A stretch of 64,000 nucleotides of DNA from Myotis daubentonii. Taxonomy: Eukaryota > Chordata > Mammalia > Chiroptera > Vespertilionidae. The notes beneath the pieces are model-generated. The model was not told where the DNA came from, searched no databases, and saw only the letters and a list, made by a program, of their open reading frames with translations. Numbering within the stretch: position 1 is the first letter of the stretch; each line of letters begins with the position of its first letter. The stretch is from NCBI RefSeq assembly GCF_963259705.1, contig NC_081851.1, positions 58,550,855 to 58,614,854 of the forward strand, in the 5' to 3' direction. Made by a program: the position numbers and the translations under genes. Positions 1 through 10,489 of this stretch are shown here, in pieces.

Positions 1-225
1 TAGATTTTTGTGTGGCCCTTTGACAGATAGTTCTTAAATTCATATAGAAGATTAATGTCTAGCGTAATTTAAATGGTGGATATGCAAACAGGAATAAGCA
101 AACAGATGAGTGGACCAGAACGGAGAGACCATAAACAGAGAACCCAGGTAGTCTGAGATCGGTATATGATGGATGTGGTCTCACTAATCAGCGGTAAAGT
201 GTGAGTGTTTAATAAATGGTAGTAG

Positions 226-436
226 GCCCTGACTGGTTTGGTTCGGTGGATAGAGCGTTAGCCTGCGGACCGAAAGGTCCCAGGTTCGATTCCAGTTAAG
301 GGCATGTACCTTGGTTGAGGGCACATCCCCAGTAGGAGGTGTGCAGGAGGCAGCTGATCAATGTTTCTAACTCTATCCCTCTCCCTTCCTTTCTGTAAAA
401 AATCAATAAAATATATTTAAAAAAAGAAAATAAATG
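226..436 (+). mobile_element. Ves SINE with 3' transduced tail
   Basis: A tRNA-derived head (tggatagagcg...ggttcgattcc) is followed by a Ves body and a tcaataaaatat tail. The 16-bp direct repeat aataaatggtagtagg flanks a longer interval (copies at 211-226 and 731-746), so the inserted unit seems to include extra sequence after the tail. Confidence 0.85.
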
Positions 437-454
437 TTAACTATCATTATCTTT

Positions 455-673
455 TTTTAAAAAATATATTTTATTGATATTTTACAGAGAGGAAGGGAGA
501 GGGATAGAGAGTTGGAAACATCGATGAGAGAGAAACATCGATCAGCTGCCTCCTGCACATCTCCTACTGGGGATGTGCCCGCAACCCAGGTACATGCCCT
601 TGACCGGAATCGAACCCGGGACCTTTCAGTCCGCAGGCCGACGCTCCATCCACTGAGCCAAACCGGTTTTGGC
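455..673 (-). mobile_element. Ves SINE nested in the transduced tail of the previous one
   Basis: This is an inverted Ves copy. Its own target duplication is aactatcattatcttt at 439-454 and aactatcattgtcttt at 674-689, differing by one base. Confidence 0.88.
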
Positions 674-689
674 AACTATCATTGTCTTT

Positions 690-737
690 ATAAAAATAAA
701 TAAACAAACAAACAAACAAACAAACAAATAAATAAAT
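690..737. repeat. A-rich (AAAC)n/(AAAT)n simple repeat
   Basis: Repeats of aaac flanked by aaat form the end of the tail of the SINE that starts at 226. Confidence 0.85.
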
Positions 738-859
738 GGTAGTAGGAAAATTGGTTTTCTGTAAAAAGTTAAAAAAAAAAAAATTTCCATTCCATACCAC
801 ACAAAAAGTAAATTCCAGATGATTTCAAGATCTGAGCACGAAAACAAAACTTTAAAACT

Positions 860-1085
860 TGCCGGAACCGGTTTGGCTCAGTGGATGGAGCGTCGGCCTG
901 CGGACTGGGGGGTCCCAGGTTCGATCCCGGTCAAGGGCATGTACCTGGCTTGCGGACACATCCCTGGTGGGGGATGTGCGGGAGGCAGCTGATCGATGTT
1001 TCTCTCTCATCGATGTTTCAAACTGTCTATCTCTCTCCCTTCCTCTCTGTAAGGGATCAATAAAATATATTTTAAAAAAAAAACC
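860..1085 (+). mobile_element. Ves SINE
   Basis: Full-length element from gccggaaccggtttggctc to its A-rich tail. The target duplication is aaactttaaaact before it and at 1086-1098. Confidence 0.92.
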
Positions 1086-1099
1086 AAACTTTAAAACTA

Positions 1100-1625
1100 T
1101 TCAAAAGAAAGGCGTTTCTTTTAAAAAATAAAGAAAAGGATATAGGTAACATCAAAATGTAAAACTTGTAAAAAAAAAAAAGTTTCTGCCCAGAGTTCCC
1201 AGAGCACAGGAAAGCCTTTGTCTGTCTTCTTTGGGCGAGTATTGTCCGCGGTGCCAGGTGTGAGAAATTCCTTTCCCATTTCTCCGAGTAGCTCCGGGAT
1301 CCTAGCACTAGCAGGACTCCTGAGGTCTGTCCCTCTTCTGCCCCAGGTCCCATGGGAACCCTTCCCCCCATTTCCCATCTCTGTGCGCACGTCTGCAGCT
1401 TGTTGGCTTTGAGTGAGTCCCCTCACTGGCAGAGCAGAAGGGGTAGCCCTGCTACCAACTATGTTGTTCCAGGGCCATTTCAGAATTAATCCCCAGGTTC
1501 CGTGTGTCAAAAATCCCCCGCTCTTTTAAATTGCCACGGGGCTTCCTTTGGAAGCAGATGCTACGTTTCTTGGCCTCCTTTTCTGTGTTCTTTGTCCCTA
1601 AAGGATTGACTTCTGCTGGAAGATT
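1100..1625. other. Unique intergenic sequence
   Basis: No repeat or gene is recognised here. Opposite-strand frames of 60-130 codons overlap but show no domain or bias. Confidence 0.5.
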
Positions 1626-1631
1626 GTTTAT

Positions 1632-1835
1632 TTAATTTGGAAGGTCATAATAATTATCAAAGCCATTCTGAGTCTTTCGTGATGTTGTGTGTCTCAAAAA
1701 CTCATGGTAGAACTTGAGATTTTTCTTGGGTGGCAGAAGCAAGTCCCAGTTCCCTGGCTTTTCCTGGGGTGGAGATGGACCCTCCAAGACTGGGCTGAGC
1801 AAAAGGAAGGCCGCCAGAATGATGCAGGCAGCCAT
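1632..1835 (-). CDS. Candidate small secreted or membrane-anchored protein, 67 residues, unrecognised
   Basis: I do not recognise this frame. On the - strand an ATG in a strong context (tttgccATGg) opens 67 codons ending TAA. The N-terminus, MAACIILAAFLLLSPVLEG, looks like a signal peptide or anchor. The remaining 48 residues are polar, with PSPPQEKPGNWDLLLPPKK, then FYHEFLRH, and end in YYDLPN. Basic pairs K37-K38 and R53-K54 flank a 14-residue segment (39-52), an arrangement seen in some peptide precursors. The stop codon's last A begins an AATAAA signal (1627-1632), so a transcript could have almost no 3' UTR. A MIR fragment lies just upstream of the ATG on this strand. Length alone is not significant among chance ORFs here; the combination of features is the reason to list it. 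It could also be chance or a decayed exon. Confidence 0.35.
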   Translation of the reverse strand: MAACIILAAFLLLSPVLEGPSPPQEKPGNWDLLLPPKKNLKFYHEFLRHTTSRKTQNGFDNYYDLPN

Positions 1836-1884
1836 GGCAAAGAGCACTGATCGCAGAGCCCAAGTCCAAGAGCTATTGTCTTGT

Positions 1885-1985
1885 CTTCATTTTAAAGACA
1901 AAATCTGCCTGTTAGAGGTGTCCTGAGAATTAAATGATGAAATATGCACGCGAGGTGCTAAAAGGGCCGTACAAATGCAAGGTTT
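1885..1985 (+). repeat. MIR-like fragment
   Basis: The stretch 'gaattaaatgatgaaatatgc' class wording, with a following gcgaggtgctaaaa, resembles the 3' half of MIR. It is degraded, so the call is tentative. Confidence 0.4.
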
Positions 1986-2034
1986 TCTAACACCCAGCAC
2001 AGTTGGTCATGTCTTCTTCTTCATCTATTTTAAA

Positions 2035-2150
2035 AACATGTTTTTATTGGTGTTTTGGAGAGAGAGGAAGGGAGAGGAATAGAAAGATAGAAACATCGAT
2101 CTCTCAATCGGCTGCCTCCTGCATGCGTGGGATTTGGTTGGTCAAGGGGT
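2035..2150 (-). mobile_element. Old 5'-truncated Ves SINE fragment
   Basis: An inverted Ves 3' half (tttttattggtgttttggag, then gagaggaagg and ggctgcctcctgca) lacks the tRNA-like head and is diverged. Confidence 0.7.
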
Positions 2151-2214
2151 CATTGTCACCTCTTCGCACTGCTTGGACCTTGCTTCTTTTCATTGAACAG
2201 TATATTCTGGCAAC

Positions 2215-2405
2215 CAGCCCATACCAGCCATTACAGTTTTTCCTCATTGCTTTTTATGGCTGCCCAGTACTCCGCTGTGTGATTGTACTTCAGTGTATCC
2301 AACCAGTTCCCTAAACAATGGACATTTAGGTTCCTTTAAATTTCATGGTATCACAAACAATGCCTCAATGAAAGACCTTGTGTAAATGTCATTTTGAATG
2401 GTTAC
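2215..2405 (+). repeat. L1 3'-UTR-like fragment
   Basis: The run 'gtactccgctgtgtgatt ... aaacaatggacatttaggtt' matches the widespread mammalian L1M 3' UTR layout. It is old and has no coding potential. Confidence 0.45.
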
Positions 2406-2693
2406 AGAATGTGCTCACCTGTCCATCAGTTTCCAAAGCAGTTGCTTTTCCACCAATCCTCCTGCTTTTGGCTCCACCTTCACCATTATTACCCACAGTA
2501 CCTGTTCTGCCAATTCCTGACCTTGGGGTGCACTGTAATAGGGATGCTTGTTTGTTTGTTTTTCTGCCTGTTGGCTTGTAGTTCGGTTTCTTGTTGTTGT
2601 TGTTGTTAATCCTCACCTGAGGATATTTTACCATTGATTGGACTTTTCTTTTTTTTTTTTTAATGTAAAAGAGAAATAAAATCCTCCAGGTAC

Positions 2694-2906
2694 CGCCTGG
2701 CTGGCATGGCTCAGTGGTTGAGTGTCAACCTATGTCCCAGAAGGTCATGGTTCGATTCCAGGTCAGGGCACATGCCCAGGTTGTGGGCTTGATCCCTGTT
2801 GGGGGGCATGCAGGAGGCAGCCAATCAATGATTCTCTTTCATAGATGTTTATATCTTTCTTTCCCTCTCCCTTCCTCTTTGAAATCAATAAAATATATAT
2901 TTTTTA
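2694..2906 (+). mobile_element. Ves SINE, second subfamily
   Basis: The head is ctggctggcatggctcagtg with a long ggtcagggcacatgcccagg core. The target duplication is degenerate (aaaatcctccaggtacc against aaaattcttctggtacc), so this is an older insertion. Confidence 0.88.
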
Positions 2907-2944
2907 AAATTCTTCTGGTACCCTTCTCCCTCCTACCCCCCCCT

Positions 2945-3172
2945 CATTTTATAATAATCATTTATCACATGCCAAGTAATGTTCAAAGTGCTTGGCATAT
3001 ATACTAATTTAATCTTTACACCACCTACCCAATGAGGTAGGTATTATTAGTATCTCTGTTTTACAGATGAGCAATGAGGCACAGAGAGATTAACTAACTT
3101 GCTTAAAGTCACATAGCTAGTAAAGGCTAGCAAACTAGTCAGTCTGGGCTTGTAAGCACTGTGCTATACTGC
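2945..3172 (+). repeat. MIR element
   Basis: A typical MIR core runs through ttttacagatgagcaatgag, aggcacagagagattaa and cttgcttaaagtcacatagc. The element is nearly complete. Confidence 0.8.
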
Positions 3173-3522
3173 GTGGACGTGGCCAAGGCCACTCCTCACT
3201 GATACAGTTGTGCCCTGCCACCTCAGAATCTGCCACCCACCACAGTCATGTGTTATCGGTGAATCTCAGTATTTCTGGTGAATGATCTACAGGACACAAG
3301 GCAGTCTCCCGCCCACTTCCTCAACCTCCCCAGTCACCTGTCCCTTGACACTGGTTGATGTGAAGGAAGGAGATCCTGGAGTTTCAGGTTGTGACTAGTG
3401 GGGGTGTGAGTAAAGGCCCAAGGAGAAGCAGAGACTGCAGGAAGGAACCAGGTGACTGGGAAGGGCAGGGAAATGTGGGCTGCAACATGGACCAAGAGCA
3501 GACCTCCCTAAGTGCATTAGAG

Positions 3523-3744
3523 CAGTGGTTCTCAACCTGTGGGTCGAGACCCCTTTGGGGGTTGAACGACCCTTTCACAGGGGTCGCCTAAGACCATTGG
3601 AAAACACATATATAATTACATATTGTTTTTGTGATTAATCACTATGCTTTAATTATGTTCAATTGTAGCAATGAAATTGGGGGTCACCACAACATGAGGA
3701 ACTGTATTAAAGGGTCGCAGCATTAGGAAGGTTGAGAACCACTG
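3523..3744. mobile_element. SPIN/URR1-like hAT MITE
   Basis: The ends are inverted (cagtggttctcaacct and aggttgagaaccactg). The body has gacccctttgggggttgaac and gggtcaccacaacatgagg. Flanks are cattagag and cattaggg, an 8-bp duplication with one change. It is nonautonomous. Confidence 0.88.
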
Positions 3745-3799
3745 CATTAGGGGAAGGCGGCACAGAGAGACACTGGCGTTCATGTCTATAAAGCATTTT

Positions 3800-4016
3800 T
3801 CAAAAACATTCTTTTACTGATTTCAGAGAGGAAAGGAGATGGGAAAGAGAGATAGAAACATCAGTGATGAGAGGGAATCATTGATCGGCTGCCTCCTGTA
3901 CACCCCCTACTGGGGGGTCAAGATCGTAACCGGGGCATGTGCCCTGACCGGAGTGAAACTCGGGACCCTTCAGTCCGCAGGCCAACGCTCTGTCCGCTGA
4001 GCCACACCAGCGAGGG
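3800..4016 (-). mobile_element. Ves SINE
   Basis: Inverted full-length copy. Flanking repeats are ctataaagcattttt and ctagaaagcattttc. Confidence 0.87.
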
Positions 4017-4439
4017 CTAGAAAGCATTTTCGACATTTAGCATCATTTCCTGAGGACTGATTCCCAGGCTGGGGCTTTGGTACATCTTCTCTTCATCTGA
4101 ATGAAGTCAACGAAGGAATTCTTTAGCCAATTTCAGATGCTCTACTCATCCTGCATTAAGCGATCCCCACAGATGCTGTATTACCCCTGGTAGGTAAAAT
4201 TAGGAGCCAAATTTACTAGTATGAGTGCTTGGCTTCATAAAGCCATCTTTATTGATTCAATTAATCAAAGGCATGAGATATAAAGTGTTAAAAAGAGACA
4301 TTCGCTCCTTTGGTTAACGAGGAGGCCAGGGTGCAGCTTTCTTAGGAAGCTGTGGCTAGAAATTTGGGCCGTTCCTGTCGCTGCTTATCTCTCTGAACCT
4401 TCAGTGCTTGGGCATAGTTCCAGTCCCGGATCCCTAAAC

Positions 4440-4674
4440 CAGTGATGGCGAACCTATGACACGCGTGTCAGAGGTGACACGCGAACTCATTTTTTTGGTT
4501 GATTTTTCTTTGTTAAATGGCATTTAAATATATAAAATAAATATCAAAAATATAAGTCTTTGTTTTACTATGGTGGCAAATATCAAAAAATTTCTGTATG
4601 TGACACGGCACCAGGGTTAAGTTAGGGTTTTTCAAAATGCTGACACACCGAGCTCAAAAGGTTCGCCATCACTG
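4440..4674. mobile_element. hAT MITE, second family (cagtgatggcgaacct ends)
   Basis: Inverted ends cagtgatggcgaacct and aggttcgccatcactg flank a 235-bp body with gacacgcgtgtcag and cggcacca. The target duplication is ccctaaac/ccctaagc. A sister copy lies at 40081. Confidence 0.88.
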
Positions 4675-4864
4675 CCCTAAGCTGATTCCTTAAGGACACC
4701 TTTGCAAGCTAGAAGTGCTTGGGGCTGAGAGCGAGCTCAGCCTAATGCCTAATTAGCTGTGAGTTATAGGGGTTGAGCCAGGTGAGTCAGTTTGCCTCAG
4801 GTCCTTGGGCAGCTCTCAGGGGCTTACCCCCTGTTCACAGAGGAGAGTGGAGTTGGGAAAGCTC

Positions 4865-4940
4865 CTTGGTGCGGGGTGGGGAAGGATGGGGGGAGTGGGG
4901 GGGGGGTGCGGGAGGGGGGGTGCGGGAGTGGAGTGGGGTG
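4865..4940 (+). repeat. G-rich low-complexity tract
   Basis: Repeated runs of four to nine G separated by tgc or agt could form G-quadruplexes. It ends some 20 bp before the hAT at 4960. Confidence 0.7.
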
Positions 4941-4959
4941 CCATGAGGAGGGTCTAGGA

Positions 4960-5157
4960 CAGCCGTGGGCAAACTACGGCCCGTTTGAAATGAATAAAAC
5001 TAAAAAAAAAAAAAAGACCGTACCCTTTTATGTAATGATGTTTACTTTGAATTTATATTAGTTCACACAAACACTCCATCCATGCTTTTGTTCCGGCCCT
5101 CTGGTCCAGTTTAAGAGCCCATTGTGGCCCTCGAGTCAAAAAGTTTGCCCACCCCTG
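4960..5157. mobile_element. hAT MITE, third family (cag..gtgggcaaac ends)
   Basis: The inverted ends are cagccgtgggcaaact and agtttgcccacccctg-type. The 8-bp target duplication gtctagga is perfect (4952-4959 and 5158-5165). Confidence 0.87.
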
Positions 5158-5169
5158 GTCTAGGATGAA

Positions 5170-7070
5170 CAACACTATCTTAGAGATGCTTTTCTGCTCT
5201 GACTTCCCCCTCATTTTTAATAAAAACACAAAATATGGTGAAGCAAATGAGCCCTACATTTGGAATGCAGATCTGGCCTGCAGAGCCACATCTGGTATAG
5301 CTGCCCTGAGAGAAAACAGTTCCTAGCAGCTCTCACCAGAAGAGTCCTTCTAGAAGATTCCCCAGGAGAATCAAGAGCTTGGGGCCCACAATACGTCTTT
5401 GGTGACAATGAGGGGGATGGTGACAGCCTGGGGAAAATCCTAACCCTGAACTGCACTGCCCAGAGAAACACACAGGGGTCCCCAAGGAGCCTTGCTGAAC
5501 CTTGCTGAAAAGAGTCCAAATTGGACTCTCAGAGAAAATGAAAAGATAAGTGAATCAGTCATGGTTTCAGACAGATAACTAGGCCTACAAATGCTGGTCT
5601 GAGAACTGTGCTAATAACTCACTGCATACTCGTCAAGTTTTTAATCACCTAAGAGCAGCGGGCCTTCCTAAGGAAGGATCCACGATTTTCAAATAGACGG
5701 TTCCGAGGAAGGTGCGTAGCTGCGCCCCCAGTCAGAACAGCCTTATTCAGGGGAGCATGACAAATAGCCCAGCAGCCTGTTCCCAGCTTTTATTTTCTCC
5801 CTCCTGGTCATTCTGTATTTCATGACTTCTCTTTCCTTCCTGCACTTTGCCCCCGGGGACGGGGTCACGGAGCAATCAGAGCTCTATCCAGGAACAGAGC
5901 CTTGTTCCGCATTAAGGAGAGGACATAGTAGAGCCGTGGAAAATGAAGCAGATCATTCACCTAAGACGGCTCAGAACACATCATTCCCTGAGCTCTGCGC
6001 CCGCCATTCATAAATGAGTCCAGAGCCTTTCGACAGGAGCTTAAAAGATTTTATTCCTAATCCATTTTTTCCCCTAGAGCTTTGGAAATATGGCCCTATA
6101 ATTTAATGATTACAGGAGATGAGCAAAAGAATGAACTAAATAAGAGAGCATCAGCCTGCTTTGTAATGAAGGGCCAAATTTTCCAAATATAGAGCAAAAT
6201 CCAATTGCGGGGCTGTTTATGTTCCTGTATAACACTGGCACGAGAGGCCCTGCGGGAACACACGCATGTCCTTCCTTTCCCACATAAAGACCTTCCTCTT
6301 GGCGCTTCACGAAGTTTGGGGAAATAAACCACAATGGCCAATTTCTCTAAATTGCCCTCACCGCCCTGTACAACAGTAACTGTGCTGGTGGAACAAGTCA
6401 TACCCTGAAGCAATGAGCAATAACCGCTGGTTAGCATTAGATTGGCAAGCCCCCCAAACACAAGGGACCCTTCTGCCGTCAATAAAAAGTAAGATTTAAA
6501 AAGTGATGCCACACAAAACACAATGTGGTGTCCTGGATTGAATCCTGGACTAGTAAGAGGAGCCTAGTGGGAAAAGTGGTGATAGGCGAATAAAGTCTGC
6601 AGGTTAGTTAGTAGTAATATGCCAATGTCAATTTCTTAGTTTTGACAAATGCACCATGGCGGGGTATGATATGTTAACATTAGGAGAAACTGGGTGATAT
6701 AGACACTCTCTGTGTTCGGTACTGGCATTGCAGCTTTTCTGTAGATATACATTCGCTCTAAACTAAAACGTTTATTTTATTTTTTTTTAAGTGAGGCCAC
6801 ATTTTCCTTTGGGTACAAATGGCTACAAATGTTCGGACACGACTCATAAAGGGCTTTAGACGTATTGACTGCCCACTGACCTGTACTTTCATTCCCAGGA
6901 ATTTGTCCTGAGGAACTAATCAAGGGTGCTCACCCCAGCTCTCTGTACCAGGGAAAGTTGGCTATGAACTACAAGGCCAAAATTAGAGACCATAGGGACC
7001 ATGCTGTAGCCACACCATTACTACAAGCAATGTCGGTGAAGTAAATTTGATGATGTGGAAAGACGTCACA
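5170..7070. other. Unique intergenic block, possible regulatory DNA
   Basis: Nearly 2 kb have no recognisable repeat. Overlapping frames on both strands (for example 6096-6521 on the - strand) lack domains. The absence of SINEs between insertion-rich flanks hints at constraint, but nothing in the sequence proves it. Confidence 0.4.
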
Positions 7071-7087
7071 ATATATTGTTGAGTGAA

Positions 7088-7312
7088 GCCGAAACCGGTT
7101 TGGCTCAGTGGATAGAGCGTCGGCCTGCGGACTGAAAGGTCCCAGGTTCGATTCCGGTCAAGGGCATGTACCTGGGTTGCGGGCACTTCCCCAGTGGGGG
7201 TTGTGCAGGAGGCTGCTGATCGATGTTTCTCTCTCATCGATGTTTCTAACTCTCTATCTCTCTCCCTTCCTCTCTGTAAAAAATCAATAAAATATATTTA
7301 AAAAATAGTTAT
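7088..7312 (+). mobile_element. Ves SINE, young copy
   Basis: Full-length element with a perfect 16-bp target duplication, tatattgttgagtgaa (7072-7087 and 7313-7328). Confidence 0.94.
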
Positions 7313-7455
7313 TATATTGTTGAGTGAAAAAATCAGCTTGCAAAATATGCCACACGGTATGATCTCTTCCCCTCCCCAACCCGCCCCCCCTTAAATCTGT
7401 GTGCTTAGAAGAAAGTATAATGAGTGGTTTTCTCTAGTTGGGTGAGATTGTGGGT

Positions 7456-7846
7456 GCTATGACTGAATTGTGTCCCCCTCAAATTCATATGTTGAAGCCC
7501 TCACTCCCACGATGACCATCCATTTAGAGACAGGGCCTTTAGGAAGGTAATTAAGGTTAATGAGGTTGTAAGGATAAGATCCTAATCCTAAAGGATAGGT
7601 GACCTTTAAACAGAGGAAGAGAGAGCTCTCTCTCCACTCACACGTATCAAGGAAGGGCCAAGTGAGCCACAATTAGAAGAGGGCCGTCTGCAAGCCAAGA
7701 AGAGAGCTTGCACCAGAACCCGACCATGCTGGCGCTCTGACCTCAGACTTTCAACCTCCAGAACTGTGAGAATAATAAATACATTTCTGTTGTTGCAGCC
7801 ACCCAGTCTAGAGTGTTTTGTTATGACAGCCTGAGCTGACTAAGAC
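7456..7846 (+). mobile_element. MLT1A-like solo LTR (ERVL-MaLR)
   Basis: The LTR runs from tgctatgactgaattgtgtc through ggccgtctgcaagccaagaa and an aataaata poly(A) site to gctgactaagaca. This is an old solo LTR with no internal region. Confidence 0.82.
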
Positions 7847-8184
7847 AGTGGATATTCTAAATTTTATTGTTTTTGCTGTCTTGCTTTCCTGTAGTGAATA
7901 TGAATTGCTTTATTATTTGAAGAACAATAAATGTCAACATTTTATTCATAGGGTTTCCCTTTACTGTTGACAGAAAGAAACACAACTTCCTAGGTCTCCT
8001 TCAGGAACAGTCTTTGAGAGGGGACAGTAAAACCATCCAGAGATCTTGTCCCTCATGGAGTCAGCCTGCTATCAGGTTCCTTATACCCCAGGTCCTCAGG
8101 GAGGCAATGGACCCCTTCATTCCTGTCATAGTCAGTAATTTATAGTTAACTTTGTACATGACTTACAGTTTAAAATGCACATCT

Positions 8185-8413
8185 GGACTGGCTGGTGTGG
8201 CGTATCTCAGTGGTTGAGTGTCGACCCATGCATGAACCAGGAGGTCACAGTTTGATTACCGGTCAGGGCACATGCCCGGCTTGCGGGCTTGATCCCTAGT
8301 AGCGGGCATGCAAGAGGCAGCTGCTCAATGATTCTCTCTCATCATGGATGTTTCTATCTCTCCTTCCCTCTCCCTTCCTCTCTGCAATCAATAAAAATAT
8401 ATTTAAAAATAAA
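8185..8413 (+). mobile_element. Ves SINE, second subfamily
   Basis: Head ctggactggctggtgtggcg, core ggtcagggcacatgcccggc. Flanks ttaaaatgcacatct and ttaaatgcacctct form a diverged duplication. Confidence 0.87.
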
Positions 8414-8431
8414 CACATTAAATGCACCTCT

Positions 8432-8605
8432 GTATATGTTATTTAGTTGGCTGCCATAGGTACTAAGCGAGGCAGGCAATATCGCTCCTCATGATCAAGC
8501 TATGGGGAGGTGTGAGACTTTGTCCAAGGTCTCACATGCCTAATGGTGGTGGAGCCACGACCAGAAACCATGCCCCTGGACTTCAAGACCAGTGCTTGTC
8601 TCTGC
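8432..8605 (+). repeat. MIR element
   Basis: MIR-like order is kept: gaggcaggcaatat, then 'ttgtccaaggtctcacatgc' and a gagccacgaccagaa segment. Confidence 0.55.
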
Positions 8606-8899
8606 GAGCCGTGACTGCCTGTCTAGCTCTTTCCTTGGCAGCAGTCCTGGGCCACATCATGGGTAAGATTCAGAGAGCTGTCTCAGTCCTCCAGGTTCCC
8701 ACCCGAGCAAATTCAGGTCCTCACACATTCCATGTGGGAAATAGAAAGGTGTCGCATTCTCCCGCGTCCATGCCCACCACGAGCTATTCCGGGTCATGTG
8801 TTTTCTGGAACTTCAAAGGCCGGGCAGGTTGTGATGGTCTTGAGCAGCCATCCTTGCTCCTCTCTACATGCCCTGCTGGCTTCCTTGAGACCCTCCTGC

Positions 8900-9340
8900 A
8901 CGTTGCTGACCCTGGGACTTTCTGCATCATGTTCCTGTGTCACCTCTTTGCCTGCGGAGACCATGTGTGTCTTTCCAGTCCAGCTCAGATGCCTCAGCCT
9001 CCATGCAGCTTTCCTGCATCCCCGCCTTGGGAAGGGCTCCCTCTGCTGCCTCACAGCACTGGGCCTTGGCCCTGCCTCCTTCACCTTGTGTCTTGTGGGT
9101 TGACTAGCATCTACCATTTGCATGTTCCCTGAGGGTAAGGACTGTGTCTTTGGTGGGCATCTCAAAGGTAGCTCTTGTGACACTCATTTTGGCATCCTCG
9201 GGGCCTACCTTGTGCATATCCTTGGTAAAGAGGATTTCCTCACTGGGGTTAAATGTGTGTGTGTCCCCCCCCCCCCCCCCCCCCTGCTGTGTGACACTTA
9301 GGAACTGGCCAACAAAGCTTTGTTGAATTGAGTTGAGGAA
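8900..9340 (+). repeat. Probable L2 3' region with poly-C tract
   Basis: ccctgagggtaaggactgtg, followed by a tttgttgaattgagt end, resembles the L2 3' end. An uninterrupted run of about 20 C lies near 9268-9285 and is the cause of frame slippage in long ORFs here. Confidence 0.45.
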
Positions 9341-9784
9341 GGAATGAAGGAAGACAAGCATTAGGGAAGTATTTGTTCCCTCAGTTATTTACAAGGAATA
9401 GCAGAGGCCTGACATTATAAATGACAACTGGCAGCCCAGCTGATGGCCCATGTGTCCCAGCTTTGGAGGGGCAGCAGCAGCCTTGCGCAGGACTACACTC
9501 CCGAAGCTCCCACACTGGCGAGGCTGGCGCCCTGCAGAGCTGGGAGGGCAGGGGGGCAGCGGGAGGGGAAGGCCTGGAGGAGCACCCGGCTGCTGTATTT
9601 TTGGAAGGGAAGCTTTTCAGTTTAAGGTTTATGACACACTCCTCCAACATTTCCTCTCGTAAAGCCAGTAATAGAATCGTTAATGATGGTTTTTCATTTA
9701 GACAGTCCCTTTTACCTGAACTGTTCTGAGGTTTAATGACCAGTGAGCTGATGGCTGGAGAGGTTGCTCTAATAACTATTTTTT

Positions 9785-9903
9785 ATTTTTATATTTTGTT
9801 GATCCTCACCCTGCAACCCAGGTATGTGCCCTTGACCAGGAATTGAACCTATAACCCTTGGGTGCCCAGGCTGACCCTCTAACCACTAAGCACACCGGCC
9901 AGG
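9785..9903 (-). mobile_element. Internally deleted Ves SINE
   Basis: Only a head and short tail remain (ttgatcctcaccctgcaacc, then gcacaccggccagggc). Flanks are gctctaataacta and gctctaataactt. Confidence 0.8.
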
Positions 9904-10112
9904 GCTCTAATAACTTTATTTTTGTAAAATGAAAGAAAACAGCCCTCAAGATCTAGGTGGTGTTTAGACAACTGCACAGTAGGTTGAGTCGAACCAGAAG
10001 TGGATTCAACTCCAGCGCGCAGTTCTAGGAAACCCTCAAGGCTGCTGTGGACTGGAGGTCTAAAAGCTGGTGTCATATATTTAGGAACTAAGAAGCACTG
10101 TGGTGTGCCTTA

Positions 10113-10465
<353 letters not shown>

Positions 10466-10489
10466 GAAGCATTGTGGTGTGCCTTATAC

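Noticed and set aside
226..310. tRNA gene
   Set aside because: A- and B-box-like words are present here and at many other places, but all are heads of Ves SINEs and do not fold as complete tRNAs.
457..675. Recurrent short proteins with GLRTERSRVRFRSRACTW-like or REKHRSAASCTSPTG-like sequence at many places
   Set aside because: Each one lies in a Ves SINE and reflects the repeat consensus, not a gene family.
6096..6521. 141-codon frame on the - strand
   Set aside because: Apart from its length nothing supports coding; kept only as part of a possible regulatory block.
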